This document shows, piece by piece, positions 1 to 10,852 of a DNA stretch of 64,000 nucleotides. The notes under the pieces are model-generated. The model saw only the letters and a list, made by a program, of their open reading frames with translations, did not search any database and had not been told where the DNA came from. Where the stretch lies: assembly GCA_041906185.1 (NCBI GenBank), contig JAYRJQ010000010.1, positions 1 to 64,000 on the forward strand, read 5' to 3'. Source of the DNA: Roseateles_B sp041906185 (lineage in GTDB: Bacteria > Pseudomonadota > Gammaproteobacteria > Burkholderiales > Burkholderiaceae_C). The stretch's first letter is position 1. Every line of letters starts with the position of its first letter. Made by a program: the position numbers and the translations under genes.

Positions 1-177
1 GACCACCGGCGTCGCCGCGGCGCTGCCGTCGAACAGGTCCATCACCGCGGGCGAGGCGGGTTCGGCGGCGGTGCGGCTCGGCGTGTTGCGTTTGCCCGGT
101 GTGGGCGCGGCCTGCGATTCGAAGTCGGCGGGAGAGAGGATGGCGGCTCGTTTGGCAGGCGGCTTGGGCAGTGGCAT
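1..177 (-). CDS. PhoH-like protein, N-terminal part (cut by window edge)
   Basis: Only the first 59 codons are inside the window; the frame is open to base 1. The visible N-terminus begins MPLPKPPAKRAAILSPADFE and continues with a Pro/Ala-rich stretch. Burkholderiales PIN-PhoH ATPases (an N-terminal PIN nuclease fold followed by a PhoH P-loop domain) begin in this way and often lie downstream of a bcp peroxiredoxin, as here. Neither the PIN nor the ATPase domain is visible, so the call rests on the N-terminal resemblance and gene order. The start is the ATG at 177-175; no clear ribosome binding site precedes it. A terminator hairpin lies between this gene and bcp, so it is probably transcribed at least partly on its own. 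Confidence 0.55.
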   Translation of the reverse strand, partial: MPLPKPPAKRAAILSPADFESQAAPTPGKRNTPSRTAAEPASPAVMDLFDGSAAATPVV

Positions 178-203
178 GGAGGCGGTCAGTGCGGCGTGAA
201 AAC

Positions 204-233
204 AAAAAAGCCGCACAGTCGGCTGTGCGGCTT
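204..233 (-). terminator. Intrinsic terminator downstream of bcp
   Basis: An 11-bp stem (AAGCCGCACAG / CTGTGCGGCTT, loop TCGG, 208-233) is followed on the minus strand by six T residues. It lies between bcp and the PhoH-like gene and would stop, or attenuate, transcription from bcp. Confidence 0.85.
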
Positions 234-307
234 TCGGTGGAGCAGGGTCTCTCGACTCACGTGCATGAATTGATCATACACAAAGCCCGCCCCGGAACTG
301 TGTCACT

Positions 308-775
308 TCACTTCAGGCTCTTGACGGTCTTGAGCACTTCCTCGACGTGGCCGGCCACCTTCAGGCCGCGCCACTCGGCGCGCAGCACGCCGCTGCCGTC
401 GATCAGGAAGGTCGAGCGCTCGATGCCCTTGACCTTCTTGCCGTACATGATCTTGTTCTTGACCACGCCGAACATGTGGCAGAGCTTCTCTTCGGTGTCG
501 GCGATCAGTTCGAAGGGCAGCTCGAGGTTCTGCTTGAACTTCTCGTGCGAGGCCATGTTGTCGCGCGAGACGCCGAAGACCACGGCGCCGGCCTTGACGA
601 AGTCCTTGTGGTGATCACGGAACTGCATGGCTTCGGTCGTGCAGCCCGGCGTGTTGTCCTTCGGGTAGAAATACAGCACGACCGTCTTGCCGGCGAAGGC
701 CGCCGGCGTGAACTTCACGCCTCCCGTGGCGAGCGCTTCAAATTCCGGCAGGGGTTTGTTGAGGGCTGGCGTCAT
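308..775 (-). CDS. bcp: Thiol peroxidase of the Bcp/PrxQ (bacterioferritin comigratory protein) family
   Basis: 155-residue peroxiredoxin that reduces hydrogen peroxide and organic hydroperoxides in the cytoplasm with electrons from thioredoxin. The peroxidatic cysteine lies in the family signature YPKDNTPGCTTEA (about residues 37-49), where PxxxTxxC is recognisable; the next residues are TEA, so the resolving cysteine found five residues later in some PrxQ members is absent, making it look like a 1-Cys or atypical form. The downstream active-site arginine region (GIERSTFLID) is present. A longer frame reaches 874, but MTPALNKPLPEFEAL at 775 matches the usual N-terminus. A perfect TATAAT box lies 44 nt upstream of this start. 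Full family length. Confidence 0.92.
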   Translation of the reverse strand: MTPALNKPLPEFEALATGGVKFTPAAFAGKTVVLYFYPKDNTPGCTTEAMQFRDHHKDFVKAGAVVFGVSRDNMASHEKFKQNLELPFELIADTEEKLCHMFGVVKNKIMYGKKVKGIERSTFLIDGSGVLRAEWRGLKVAGHVEEVLKTVKSLK

Positions 776-818
776 GGAGTTATGCTGATCGTTTGCGCCC
801 TCGCGGGCGTAGCCATGC

Positions 819-824
819 ATTATA
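819..824 (-). promoter_or_regulatory. Candidate -10 box of bcp
   Basis: Minus-strand TATAAT, exact consensus, 43 nt before the bcp ATG. The position 17 nt upstream does not hold a convincing -35 hexamer, so the promoter call rests on the -10 box and its position. Confidence 0.5.
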
Positions 825-863
825 AGGCTCGCGCATGAAGCCCCCGGGGCCCGGCGCGCCGCC

Positions 864-1244
864 TCATCCCCCACGTTCGAAGAGCAGCGCCGCGACCACC
901 GCGCGGCCCTCGGCCAGCAGCACGTTGTAGGTGCGGCAGGCGGCCGGCGTGTCCATCACCTCGAAGCCGATGCGTTTGGCCATCAACGCCTTGAGGATCG
1001 CCGGCGACGGAAAGCGCAGCCGCGCGCCGCTGCCGAAGATCACGAGCTCCGGCGCGAGCGCGAGCACGGGCTCGAAGCTGGCCTCGGTGAGCGCCTCGAA
1101 GCGGTCCAGGCCCCAAGGCTGCACCTCGCCGCGCCAGGGCACGAGCACGCTGCTGCGGTGCTCGACGCCGGCGACGATCACGCCCTCGGGCGCATGGCGG
1201 CTGATGGCGTTGGCTCCCTCGGGGCGGTCGGCATGCATCTTCAT
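864..1244 (-). CDS. Mth938-like domain protein (DUF498)
   Basis: 126-residue single-domain protein of the Mth938/Xcc1710 family, related to the mitochondrial complex I assembly factor NDUFAF3; the bacterial function is not established. Family features visible are the glycine-rich segment ELVIFGSGARLRFP (about 66-79) and the C-terminal part GFEVMDTPAACRTYNVLLAEGR (quoted as GFEVMDTPAACRTYN then VLLAEGR), where the conserved Thr-Ala-x-x-x-Tyr-Asn segment lies. It is divergent from alaA and lies 88 bp upstream of bcp on the same strand. A TAGAAT box ends 6 nt before the ATG, which suggests a leaderless message. Confidence 0.85.
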   Translation of the reverse strand: MKMHADRPEGANAISRHAPEGVIVAGVEHRSSVLVPWRGEVQPWGLDRFEALTEASFEPVLALAPELVIFGSGARLRFPSPAILKALMAKRIGFEVMDTPAACRTYNVLLAEGRAVVAALLFERGG

Positions 1245-1250
1245 GGTTAA

Positions 1251-1256
1251 ATTCTA
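1251..1256 (-). promoter_or_regulatory. Candidate -10 box immediately before the Mth938-like gene
   Basis: Minus-strand TAGAAT with only six bases (TTAACC) between it and the ATG at 1244. Transcription starting about 7 nt after the box would give a leaderless mRNA. The -35 region is not distinctive. Confidence 0.45.
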
Positions 1257-1293
1257 TGTTTTTGCAGCGCAGCAGCGCCCCAGGAGACGCCCC

Positions 1294-2520
1294 GTGAAGC
1301 CCATTGCCAAGTCGAGCAAGCTCGCCAATGTCTGCTACGACATCCGCGGACCCGTGCTCGACAAGGCACGCCAGATGCAGGAAGAGGGCCACAAGATCAT
1401 CCAGCTGAACATCGGCAACCTCGCGGTGTTCGGGCTCGAGCCGCCCGACGAGATCGTGCAGGACATGATCCGCAACATGCCGCACACGGCCGGCTACACC
1501 GACAGCAAGGGCCTGTTCGCGCCGCGCAAGGCGGTGGTGCACTACACGCAGGAAAAGAATATCCGCGGCGTGACGGTGGACGACGTCTACCTCGGCAACG
1601 GAGCCTCCGAGCTGATCACGATGAGCCTGAACGCCATGCTCAACAGCGGCGACGAAGTGCTCATCCCGGCGCCCGACTACCCGCTCTACACCGCCTCGGT
1701 GGCGCTGTCCGGCGGCACGCCGGTGCACTACCTGTGCGACGAGGCGAGCGACTGGATGCCCGACATCGAGGACATCAAGCGCAAGGTGACGAGCAACACC
1801 AAGGCCATCGTCGTCATCAACCCGAACAACCCGACCGGCGCGCTCTACCCGGAGAGCGTGCTGAAGCAGATCGTCGAGGTGGCACGCCAGCACCAGCTCA
1901 TCATCCTGGCCGACGAGATCTACGACAAGACGCTGTTCGACGGCAACGTGCACACCAGCATCGCCTCGCTGGCCGACGACGTGCTGTGCCTGACCTTCAA
2001 CGGCCTGTCGAAGAACTACCGCTCCTGCGGCTACCGCGCCGGCTGGATGGTGGTGTCGGGCGAGAAGCGTCACGCCAAGGACTACATCGAGGGCCTGAAC
2101 ATGCTGGCCTCGATGCGGCTGTGCTCGAACACGCCGGGGCAGCTGGCGATCCAGACCGCGCTGGGCGGCTACCAGAGCATCAAGGACCTGGTGGCGCCGG
2201 GTGGCCGCCTGTGCAAGCAGCGCGACCTCGCCTACGAGCTGCTCACGCAGATCCCGGGCGTCAGCGTCGTCAAGCCGAAGGCGGCGCTGTACATGTTCCC
2301 GCGCCTCGATCCGAAGATCTATCCGATCGAGGACGACCAGCAGTTCGCCTACGAGCTGCTGGCCGAGGAGAAGGTGCTGATCGTGCAGGGCACCGGCTTC
2401 AACTGGCCGACGCCCGACCACTTCCGCCTCGTCTTCCTGCCCAACGTCGATGACCTGGCCGAGGCCATCGGGCGCATCGCGCGCTTCCTCGAGCATTACC
2501 GCAAGCGGCATTCCCACTGA
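1294..2520 (+). CDS. alaA: Glutamate-pyruvate aminotransferase (AlaA type)
   Basis: 408-residue fold-type I, PLP-dependent aminotransferase that makes alanine from pyruvate and glutamate. The N-terminus (KSSKLANVCYDIRGPVL) and the segment AGYTDSKGLFAPRKA match AlaA rather than AspC. The PLP lysine is K240 in NGLSKNYRSCGYR, preceded by the NPNNPTGALYP motif (about 177-187) and the D207-E-I-Y segment. The start is the GTG at 1294, preceded by the ribosome binding site CAGGAGA at 1281-1287; an ATG-initiated longer frame from 931 overlaps the divergent gene and is not credible. Followed 8 nt later by hom, so it probably belongs to one amino-acid operon with hom and thrC. Confidence 0.93.
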   Translation: MKPIAKSSKLANVCYDIRGPVLDKARQMQEEGHKIIQLNIGNLAVFGLEPPDEIVQDMIRNMPHTAGYTDSKGLFAPRKAVVHYTQEKNIRGVTVDDVYLGNGASELITMSLNAMLNSGDEVLIPAPDYPLYTASVALSGGTPVHYLCDEASDWMPDIEDIKRKVTSNTKAIVVINPNNPTGALYPESVLKQIVEVARQHQLIILADEIYDKTLFDGNVHTSIASLADDVLCLTFNGLSKNYRSCGYRAGWMVVSGEKRHAKDYIEGLNMLASMRLCSNTPGQLAIQTALGGYQSIKDLVAPGGRLCKQRDLAYELLTQIPGVSVVKPKAALYMFPRLDPKIYPIEDDQQFAYELLAEEKVLIVQGTGFNWPTPDHFRLVFLPNVDDLAEAIGRIARFLEHYRKRHSH

Positions 2521-2528
2521 GAGTTCAT

Positions 2529-3839
2529 ATGAAGCCCATCCAAGTCGGCCTGCTCGGCATCGGCACCGTCGGCGGCGGCACCTTCGCCGTCCTGCAGCGC
2601 AACCAGGAAGAGATCCGGCGCCGTGCCGGCCGCGAGATCCGCATCACCATGGTGGCGGATCTCGACGTCGAGCGCGCGAAGAAGATCGTCGGCGATGCCG
2701 CCCAGGTGGTGAGCGACGCGCGAGCGGTGATCGCCAACCCCGAGATCGACATCGTCGTCGAGCTGATCGGTGGCTACGGCATCGCCAGGACGCTGGTGCT
2801 GGAGGCCATCGCCGCCGGCAAGCATGTGGTCACGGCCAACAAGGCGCTGCTCGCCGTGCATGGCAGCGAGATCTTCGCCGCGGCGCGCGCCAAGGGCGTG
2901 GTCGTCGCCTTCGAGGCGGCGGTGGCCGGCGGCATCCCCATCATCAAGGCGCTGCGCGAGGGCCTGACCGCCAACCGCATCGAGTGGGTGGCCGGCATCA
3001 TCAACGGCACGACCAACTTCATCCTCTCGGAGATGCGCTCCAAGGGGCTGGACTTCGCTGTGGTGCTGAAGGAGGCGCAGCGCCTGGGTTATGCCGAGGC
3101 CGACCCGACCTTCGACATCGAGGGCGTCGACGCCGCGCACAAGGCGACCATCATGAGCGCGATCGCCTTCGGTATCCCGGTGCAGTTCGACAAGGCGCAC
3201 GTGGAGGGCATCACCAAGCTGCAGGCGGCCGACATCCGCTATGCCGAGCAGCTCGGCTACCGCATCAAGCTCTTGGGCATCACCAAGCGGCGCGATCGAG
3301 GCATCGAGCTGCGCGTGCACCCGACGCTGATCCCGTCCACGCGCCTGATCGCCAACGTCGAGGGCGCGATGAACGCCGTCGTCGTGCATGGCGACGCGGT
3401 CGGCACCACGCTCTACTACGGCAAGGGTGCCGGTGCCGAGCCGACCGCTTCCGCCGTGATCGCCGACCTGGTGGACATCACGCGGCTGCATACCGCCGAC
3501 CCGGATCATCGCGTGCCCTCGCTGGCCTTCCAGCCCGGCGCGATGCAGGACACGCCCATCCTGCCCATGGCCGAGGTCGTGACCTCGTTCTACCTGCGCC
3601 TGGTGGTGGCCGACAAGGCCGGCGTGCTGGCGCGCATCACCGGCATCCTGGCCGAGCACGGCATCTCGATCGACGCCGTGCTGCAACGTGAGTCCGCCGA
3701 AGGCGAGGCGCAGACCGACCTGATCATCCTGACGCACGACACCGTCGAAGGCGAGATGGACAAGGCGCTGGCGCAGATGCAGGCGCTGCCCACGGTGCTG
3801 GCGCCCATCGTCAAGATCCGCAAGGAAGAACTCAAGTGA
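2529..3839 (+). CDS. hom: Homoserine dehydrogenase
   Basis: 436-residue enzyme reducing aspartate semialdehyde to homoserine, the branch point to threonine and methionine. The N-terminal Rossmann fold has GLLGIGTVGGGT (about 8-19); the catalytic domain has GGIPIIKALREG and the substrate-binding segment GIINGTTNFILSEM followed by AEADPTFDIEG. A C-terminal ACT domain (about 355-425, FYLRLVVADKAGVLARITG) indicates feedback control by threonine. It is monofunctional, without aspartokinase. Its TGA is overlapped by the GTG start of thrC (GTGA at 3836-3839), so translation of the two is coupled. Confidence 0.96.
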   Translation: MKPIQVGLLGIGTVGGGTFAVLQRNQEEIRRRAGREIRITMVADLDVERAKKIVGDAAQVVSDARAVIANPEIDIVVELIGGYGIARTLVLEAIAAGKHVVTANKALLAVHGSEIFAAARAKGVVVAFEAAVAGGIPIIKALREGLTANRIEWVAGIINGTTNFILSEMRSKGLDFAVVLKEAQRLGYAEADPTFDIEGVDAAHKATIMSAIAFGIPVQFDKAHVEGITKLQAADIRYAEQLGYRIKLLGITKRRDRGIELRVHPTLIPSTRLIANVEGAMNAVVVHGDAVGTTLYYGKGAGAEPTASAVIADLVDITRLHTADPDHRVPSLAFQPGAMQDTPILPMAEVVTSFYLRLVVADKAGVLARITGILAEHGISIDAVLQRESAEGEAQTDLIILTHDTVEGEMDKALAQMQALPTVLAPIVKIRKEELK

Positions 3840-5242
3840 ACTACATCAGCACGCGCGGCGACCAGACGCCGCGCGGCTTCTCCGAAATCCTGCTCGAAGG
3901 CCTGGCGCCCGACGGCGGCCTCTACCTGCCCACGCACTACCCGAAGGTCGACGCGGCGACGCTCGCGCGCTGGCGCGGCCTGTCGTATGCGGAGCTGGCC
4001 TTCGAGATCCTGTCGCTGTACATCACGGACATTCCGGCCGCCGATCTGAAGCGCCTGGTCACGCTGACCTACACCGAGCAGGTGTTCGGCACGCGCGAGA
4101 TCACGCCGCTGAAGAAGCTGGAAGAGGGCCTGTACCTCGAGGCGCTCTCCAACGGCCCGACGCTCGCCTTCAAGGACATGGCGATGCAGCTGCTGGGCGC
4201 GCTGTTCGAGTACGAACTGGCACGGCGCGGGCGGACGCTCAACATCCTCGGCGCGACCTCGGGCGACACCGGCAGTGCGGCCGAGTACGCGATGCGCGGC
4301 AAGAAGGGCGTCAAGGTCTTCATGCTCAGCCCGCACGGCCGCATGAGCCCGTTCCAGCAGGCGCAGATGTTCAGCCTGCAGGACGCCAACATCCACAACA
4401 TCGCCGTCGAGGGCGTATTCGACGACTGCCAGGACATCGTCAAGGCGGTGTCGAACGACCTCGAGTTCAAGCGCCGCTGGAAGATCGGCACCGTCAACTC
4501 GATCAACTGGGCGCGCCTGCTGGCCCAGGTCGTCTACTATTTCGCCGGCTGGTTCCAGGCGACCAGGAGCAACGAAGAGCGCGTCAGCTTCGCCGTGCCT
4601 TCGGGCAACTTCGGCAACATCTGTGCCGGCCACGTGGCGCGCATGATGGGCCTGCCCATCCACCGCCTCGTGCTCGCCACCAACGAGAACAACGTGCTCG
4701 ACGAGTTCTTCCGCACCGGCACCTACCGCGTGCGCGGCGGCGCCGAGACCTACGAGACCTCCAGCCCCTCGATGGACATCAGCAAGGCCTCGAACTTCGA
4801 GCGCTTCGTCTTCGATCTGCTGGGCCGCGATGCGGCGCGCACCAGGGCGCTGTTCGCCGACGAGATCGGAAAGAAGGGCAGCTTCACGCTGACGCCGGCC
4901 GAGTTCGCGCGCATCGCCGAATACGGCTTCGTCTCCGGCAGCAGCAGCCACGCCGACCGGCTGGCGACCATCCGCGACACCGCGCAGCGCTGCGGCACGG
5001 TGATCGACACCCACACCGCCGACGGCCTGAAGGTGGCGCGCGAGCACCGCGATGCCGGCGTGCCCATGATCGTGCTCGAGACGGCGCTGCCGGCCAAGTT
5101 CTCGGCCACCATCGTCGAGGCGCTGGGCCGCGAGCCGGGGCGTCCGGCCGCGCTGCAAGGCATCGAGCAACTCCCCAAGCGATTCAAGGTCATGCCCGTC
5201 GACGCGCAGGCGGTGAAGGACTACATCGCCCAGAATGCCTGA
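3836..5242 (+). CDS. thrC: Threonine synthase
   Basis: 468-residue PLP enzyme converting O-phosphohomoserine to threonine, the last step of the pathway. The N-terminus MNYISTRGD is the usual one for the long proteobacterial class, which fixes the start at GTG 3836 even though it overlaps the hom stop. The PLP lysine is K113 in NGPTLAFKDMAM; GATSGDTGSAAEYAM (about 140) forms the cofactor phosphate cup, and PSGNFGNICAG is conserved. Full length. mobB starts directly after the stop codon. Confidence 0.96.
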   Translation: MNYISTRGDQTPRGFSEILLEGLAPDGGLYLPTHYPKVDAATLARWRGLSYAELAFEILSLYITDIPAADLKRLVTLTYTEQVFGTREITPLKKLEEGLYLEALSNGPTLAFKDMAMQLLGALFEYELARRGRTLNILGATSGDTGSAAEYAMRGKKGVKVFMLSPHGRMSPFQQAQMFSLQDANIHNIAVEGVFDDCQDIVKAVSNDLEFKRRWKIGTVNSINWARLLAQVVYYFAGWFQATRSNEERVSFAVPSGNFGNICAGHVARMMGLPIHRLVLATNENNVLDEFFRTGTYRVRGGAETYETSSPSMDISKASNFERFVFDLLGRDAARTRALFADEIGKKGSFTLTPAEFARIAEYGFVSGSSSHADRLATIRDTAQRCGTVIDTHTADGLKVAREHRDAGVPMIVLETALPAKFSATIVEALGREPGRPAALQGIEQLPKRFKVMPVDAQAVKDYIAQNA

Positions 5243-5848
5243 ATGAAAGTCGTCGGCTTCTGTGGCTTCTCCGGATCGGGCAAGACCACCCTGGTCGAGC
5301 AACTGATCTCGCGCCTGCGCCTGGCCGGCCAGCGCGTCTCGGTGATCAAGCACGCCCACCACGACTTCGACATCGACCAGCCGGGCAAGGATTCGCACCG
5401 CCACCGCGAGGCCGGCGCCTTCGAGGTGCTGATCGCCTCGGATCGGCGCCTGGCCCGCATCCGCGAGTACGAGCGCCAGGCCGACCCGACGGTGCACCAG
5501 TTGCTGGCCGAGATCTACGAGGTCGATTGGGTGCTGGTCGAAGGCTTCAAGCATGCCGACGTGCCCAAGCTCGAGGTCTGGCGCGCCGCCACCGGCAAGC
5601 CGGCGCTCTATCCGAACGATCCCTTCGTCGTCGCGGTGGTCACCGACCACGACGACCGCCTGCCTCACCCCACCGGGCTGCCGCTGCTGGATCTGAACGA
5701 CCCGGACGCGGTGGCCGCCTTCCTGCTCGCCGACCCTGCCCGCTATGAGTACCGCTTCCCCTTCGACGGCGGCTTCGCCGCGAGCGCCGATGCTGACGCT
5801 GGACGAGGCGCTCGCCCGGCTGCTGAGCGCGATCCGGCCGCTGGCTGA
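5243..5848 (+). CDS. mobB: Molybdopterin-guanine dinucleotide biosynthesis adaptor MobB
   Basis: GTP-binding protein that assists MobA in attaching GMP to molybdopterin. P-loop GFSGSGKTTL lies at about residues 8-17, followed by VIKHAHHDFDIDQPGKDS and the Walker B-like DWVLVEGFKH, all family hallmarks. The recognisable protein ends near residue 170 (PARYEYRFP). The last 30 or so residues (ADADAGRGARPAAERDPAAG) have no family counterpart that I know and are encoded inside the 5' end of moeA in another frame, as if the original stop codon had been lost. Starts one base after the thrC stop. Confidence 0.9.
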   Translation: MKVVGFCGFSGSGKTTLVEQLISRLRLAGQRVSVIKHAHHDFDIDQPGKDSHRHREAGAFEVLIASDRRLARIREYERQADPTVHQLLAEIYEVDWVLVEGFKHADVPKLEVWRAATGKPALYPNDPFVVAVVTDHDDRLPHPTGLPLLDLNDPDAVAAFLLADPARYEYRFPFDGGFAASADADAGRGARPAAERDPAAG

Positions 5849-7010
5849 GACCGAGCGCGTCTCCACCTTCGAGGCGCGCGGCCGCGTGCTGGCCGAGGGC
5901 GTGCGCTCGTCGCTCGACGTGCCGCCGCAGGACAACAGCTCGATGGACGGCTATGCGCTGCGCTGCGCCGACGTGCGCGAAGCCGGCACGCTGCTGGCGG
6001 TGGCCCAGCGCATCCCGGCCGGGCATGTCGGCCAGCCGTTGCAGCCGGGCACGGCCGCGCGCATCTTCACCGGCGCGCAGGTGCCGCCCGGCGCCGATGC
6101 CATCGTGATGCAGGAGCAGTGCGAGGCGCTGGGCGACGAGGTGCGCGTCGGCATCGTGCCGCAGCCGGGGCAGTGGATCCGCCGCCGCGGCGAGGATGTG
6201 GTGAGCGGCGCCGAGGTGCTGGCCAAGGGCACGCGGCTGACGCCGCAGGCGCTCGGGATGGCGGCCTCGGTGGGCGCGGCCGCGCTGACGGTGTCGCGCC
6301 GCCCGCGCGTGGCGCTCTTTTCCACCGGCGACGAACTGGTGATGCCCGGCGAGACCGCGCCCGAACGGATGCGGCCGGGCGCGATCTACAACTCGAACCG
6401 CTTCACGCTGCGCGGCCTCATCGAGGCGCTGGGCTGCGAGTGCAACGACCTCGGCATCGTGCCGGATCGGCTCGACGCCACGCGCGAGGCGCTGCGCCGC
6501 GCCGCGCAGGGCAACGACCTCATCGTCACCTCGGGCGGCGTCTCGGTCGGCGAGGAAGACCACCTGCGCCCGGCGGTGCAGGCCGAAGGGCGCGTCGACT
6601 ACTGGCAGATGGCGATCAAGCCGGGCAAGCCGCTCGCCTTCGGCGAAGTGCGCCGTGCCGACGGCAGCCACGCCTGGTTCATGGGCCTGCCGGGCAACCC
6701 GGTGTCGAGCTTCATCACCTTCCTGCTGGTGGTGCGGCCGGCGCTGATGGCCTTGCAAGGGGCGCCCGCCGGAGCGCCCCGCGCGCTCAAGCTGCGCGCC
6801 GATTTCGACTGGCCGCGCCCCGACAAGCGCCGCGAATTCCTGCGCGTGCGCCGCAACGAGGCCGGCGGGCTGGAGCTGTTCCCCAACCAGAGCTCGGGCG
6901 TGCTGACCTCGGCGGTGTGGGGCGATGGCGTGGTCGACAACCCTTCGGGGCAGGCGATCGCCAAGGGCGATCTCGTCGATTTCCTCTCCTTCGCGGAGCT
7001 GCTGGCATGA
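5745..7010 (+). CDS. moeA: Molybdopterin molybdenumtransferase MoeA
   Basis: About 421-residue enzyme inserting molybdate into adenylylated molybdopterin. Conserved motifs: DNSSMDGYALR near residue 65, IFTGAQVPPGADAIVMQEQ, the MoCF-like VTSGGVSVGEEDHL (about 264-277) and FMGLPGNPVSSF. The first in-frame ATG is 5745; 5790 (MLTLDEALARLL) fits family N-termini equally well and neither has a Shine-Dalgarno sequence, so translation is probably coupled to mobB, which it overlaps by 59-104 nt. Its TGA overlaps the moaD ATG (ATGA at 7007). Confidence 0.93.
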   Translation: MSTASPSTAASPRAPMLTLDEALARLLSAIRPLAETERVSTFEARGRVLAEGVRSSLDVPPQDNSSMDGYALRCADVREAGTLLAVAQRIPAGHVGQPLQPGTAARIFTGAQVPPGADAIVMQEQCEALGDEVRVGIVPQPGQWIRRRGEDVVSGAEVLAKGTRLTPQALGMAASVGAAALTVSRRPRVALFSTGDELVMPGETAPERMRPGAIYNSNRFTLRGLIEALGCECNDLGIVPDRLDATREALRRAAQGNDLIVTSGGVSVGEEDHLRPAVQAEGRVDYWQMAIKPGKPLAFGEVRRADGSHAWFMGLPGNPVSSFITFLLVVRPALMALQGAPAGAPRALKLRADFDWPRPDKRREFLRVRRNEAGGLELFPNQSSGVLTSAVWGDGVVDNPSGQAIAKGDLVDFLSFAELLA

Positions 7011-7258
7011 AGGTCCAGGTGCGCTACTTCGCATCGCTGCGCGAAGCGCTCGGCACGGGCGAGGGCGTCGAACTGCCCGAGGGCAGCACGGTGGCCGGCG
7101 CGCGCGACGCGCTGATCGCCCGCGGCGGCGTACACGCCGAAGCACTGGCGCGCGGCCGCGCGCTGCGCAGCGCGCTGAACCAGGCGCTGTGCGAGGAGTC
7201 CGCCGCGCTGGCCGATGGCGCGGAGCTGGCCTTCTTTCCCCCCGTCACCGGAGGTTGA
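7007..7258 (+). CDS. moaD: Molybdopterin synthase small subunit MoaD
   Basis: 83-residue ubiquitin-like sulfur carrier. It ends in FFPPVTGG; the C-terminal Gly-Gly is the site that is adenylated and thiocarboxylated before sulfur is passed to precursor Z by MoaE. The start ATG overlaps the moeA stop codon. moaE follows after one base, and the GGAGG that overlaps the last moaD codons is the ribosome binding site of moaE. Confidence 0.93.
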   Translation: MKVQVRYFASLREALGTGEGVELPEGSTVAGARDALIARGGVHAEALARGRALRSALNQALCEESAALADGAELAFFPPVTGG

Positions 7259-7259
7259 G

Positions 7260-7748
7260 GTGAGCACGCCGCGCGTCAGCATCCAGACCGCCGACTTCGA
7301 CCTCGGCGCCGAGGTCGCAGCGCTGCGTGCCGCCGATGCCGGCGTCGGCGCGGTGGCCAGCTTCGTCGGCACCGTGCGCGACCGCAACGACGGCCAGGGT
7401 GTCAGCGCGATGGAGCTGGAGCACTACCCCGGCATGACCGAGAAGGCGATCGAGGCGATGATCGACCAGGCCTTCGAGCGCTTCGACATCCGCGCCGCGC
7501 GGGTGATCCACCGTGTCGGGCCTCTGAAGCCGCTGGACCAGATCGTGCTCGTCGTGGTCACGTCGGCGCACCGCGGCGCGGCCTTCCAGGCCTGCGAGTT
7601 CCTGATGGACTACCTCAAGACCCAGGCGCCGTTCTGGAAGAAGGAGAGCACGCCCGAGGGCTCGCGCTGGGTCGACGCGCGTGTCAGCGACGACGCCGCG
7701 CTGGCGCGCTGGGGCATCGCCTCGGGCAACGCGGGGCCGCAGGAGTGA
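7260..7748 (+). CDS. moaE: Molybdopterin synthase catalytic subunit MoaE
   Basis: 162-residue large subunit that converts cyclic pyranopterin monophosphate to molybdopterin with the MoaD thiocarboxylate. Visible motifs: FVGTVRDRNDG (about 38-48), LEHYPGMTEK, HRVGPLKPLDQIV and the catalytic-site segment APFWKKES (about 126-133) with the two lysines. The start GTG at 7260 is chosen because GGAGG lies seven bases upstream and a longer frame would run into moaD. Its stop overlaps the GTG start of crcB. Confidence 0.94.
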   Translation: MSTPRVSIQTADFDLGAEVAALRAADAGVGAVASFVGTVRDRNDGQGVSAMELEHYPGMTEKAIEAMIDQAFERFDIRAARVIHRVGPLKPLDQIVLVVVTSAHRGAAFQACEFLMDYLKTQAPFWKKESTPEGSRWVDARVSDDAALARWGIASGNAGPQE

Positions 7749-8134
7749 GCGGCGCGGCCGTCGCGGCGCAGGTGCTGGCGGTCGCGGCGGGCTCGGCCGT
7801 GGGCGCGCTGGCGCGCTGGGGCGCCGGCCTGTGGCTGAACGCGCGCTGGGCCGGCTTTCCGCTCGGCACGCTGGCGGTGAACTGCGTCGGCGGCCTGCTC
7901 ATCGGGCTGGCGCTGGCCTGGTTCGAGCGCAGCCCGGACGAACTGCTGCGCCTGCTGCTGGTCACCGGTTTTCTCGGCGGGCTGACCACCTTCTCGGCCT
8001 ACTCGGCCGAATCGCTGCTGCTGCTCCAGCGCGGCCAGTGGGCGCTGGCGGCCGGCCACACGCTGGCCCATGTGCTGGGCGCGCTGGCCTGCGCGGCGCT
8101 GGGCTTCAAGCTGCTCGACGGCGTGCTCGCTTGA
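7745..8134 (+). CDS. crcB: Fluoride channel CrcB/Fluc
   Basis: 129-residue, four-helix membrane protein of the Fluc family, which forms an antiparallel dimer and exports fluoride. Signatures: GALARWG near residue 20, GTLAVNCVGGLLIG (about 41-54) with the pore asparagine, and GGLTTFSAYSAE (about 78-89) with the TTFS motif that coordinates the central sodium ion. The GTG start overlaps the moaE stop (GTGA). I see no fluoride riboswitch; expression appears to depend on the moa operon. Confidence 0.93.
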   Translation: MSGAAVAAQVLAVAAGSAVGALARWGAGLWLNARWAGFPLGTLAVNCVGGLLIGLALAWFERSPDELLRLLLVTGFLGGLTTFSAYSAESLLLLQRGQWALAAGHTLAHVLGALACAALGFKLLDGVLA

Positions 8135-8172
8135 GCTGGCTCAGGCGCGGCGAGCGAACGCACCGCGCCTGA

Positions 8173-8201
8173 CTTGAAATGGCGGCCCGGCCGCCTCAAA
8201 T
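8173..8201 (+). promoter_or_regulatory. Sigma-32 (RpoH)-type heat-shock promoter of clpB
   Basis: CTTGAAA at 8173-8179, a 14-nt spacer, then CCTCAAAT at 8194-8201, close to the RpoH consensus CTTGAAA / CCCCATNT. It ends 22 nt before the clpB ATG. Confidence 0.7.
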
Positions 8202-8223
8202 CGGTCGCAATCGGAGGAAATCC

Positions 8224-10812
<2,589 letters not shown>

Positions 10813-10818
10813 CGACCC

Positions 10819-10852
10819 CGACGAGCCCGTGGTTCAGGCCGCGGGCTCGTCG
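10819..10852. terminator. Hairpin at the clpB convergent junction
   Basis: A perfect 11-bp stem (CGACGAGCCCG / CGGGCTCGTCG) with a 12-nt loop, overlapping the last codons of the convergent minus-strand gene. It has no T run, so it may act as a bidirectional pause or mRNA end protector rather than a classical terminator. Confidence 0.4.

Noticed and set aside
820..2517. Long minus-strand frame opposite alaA
   Set aside because: It is the mirror of the alaA coding sequence, with His/Arg/Asp-rich translation and no motif.
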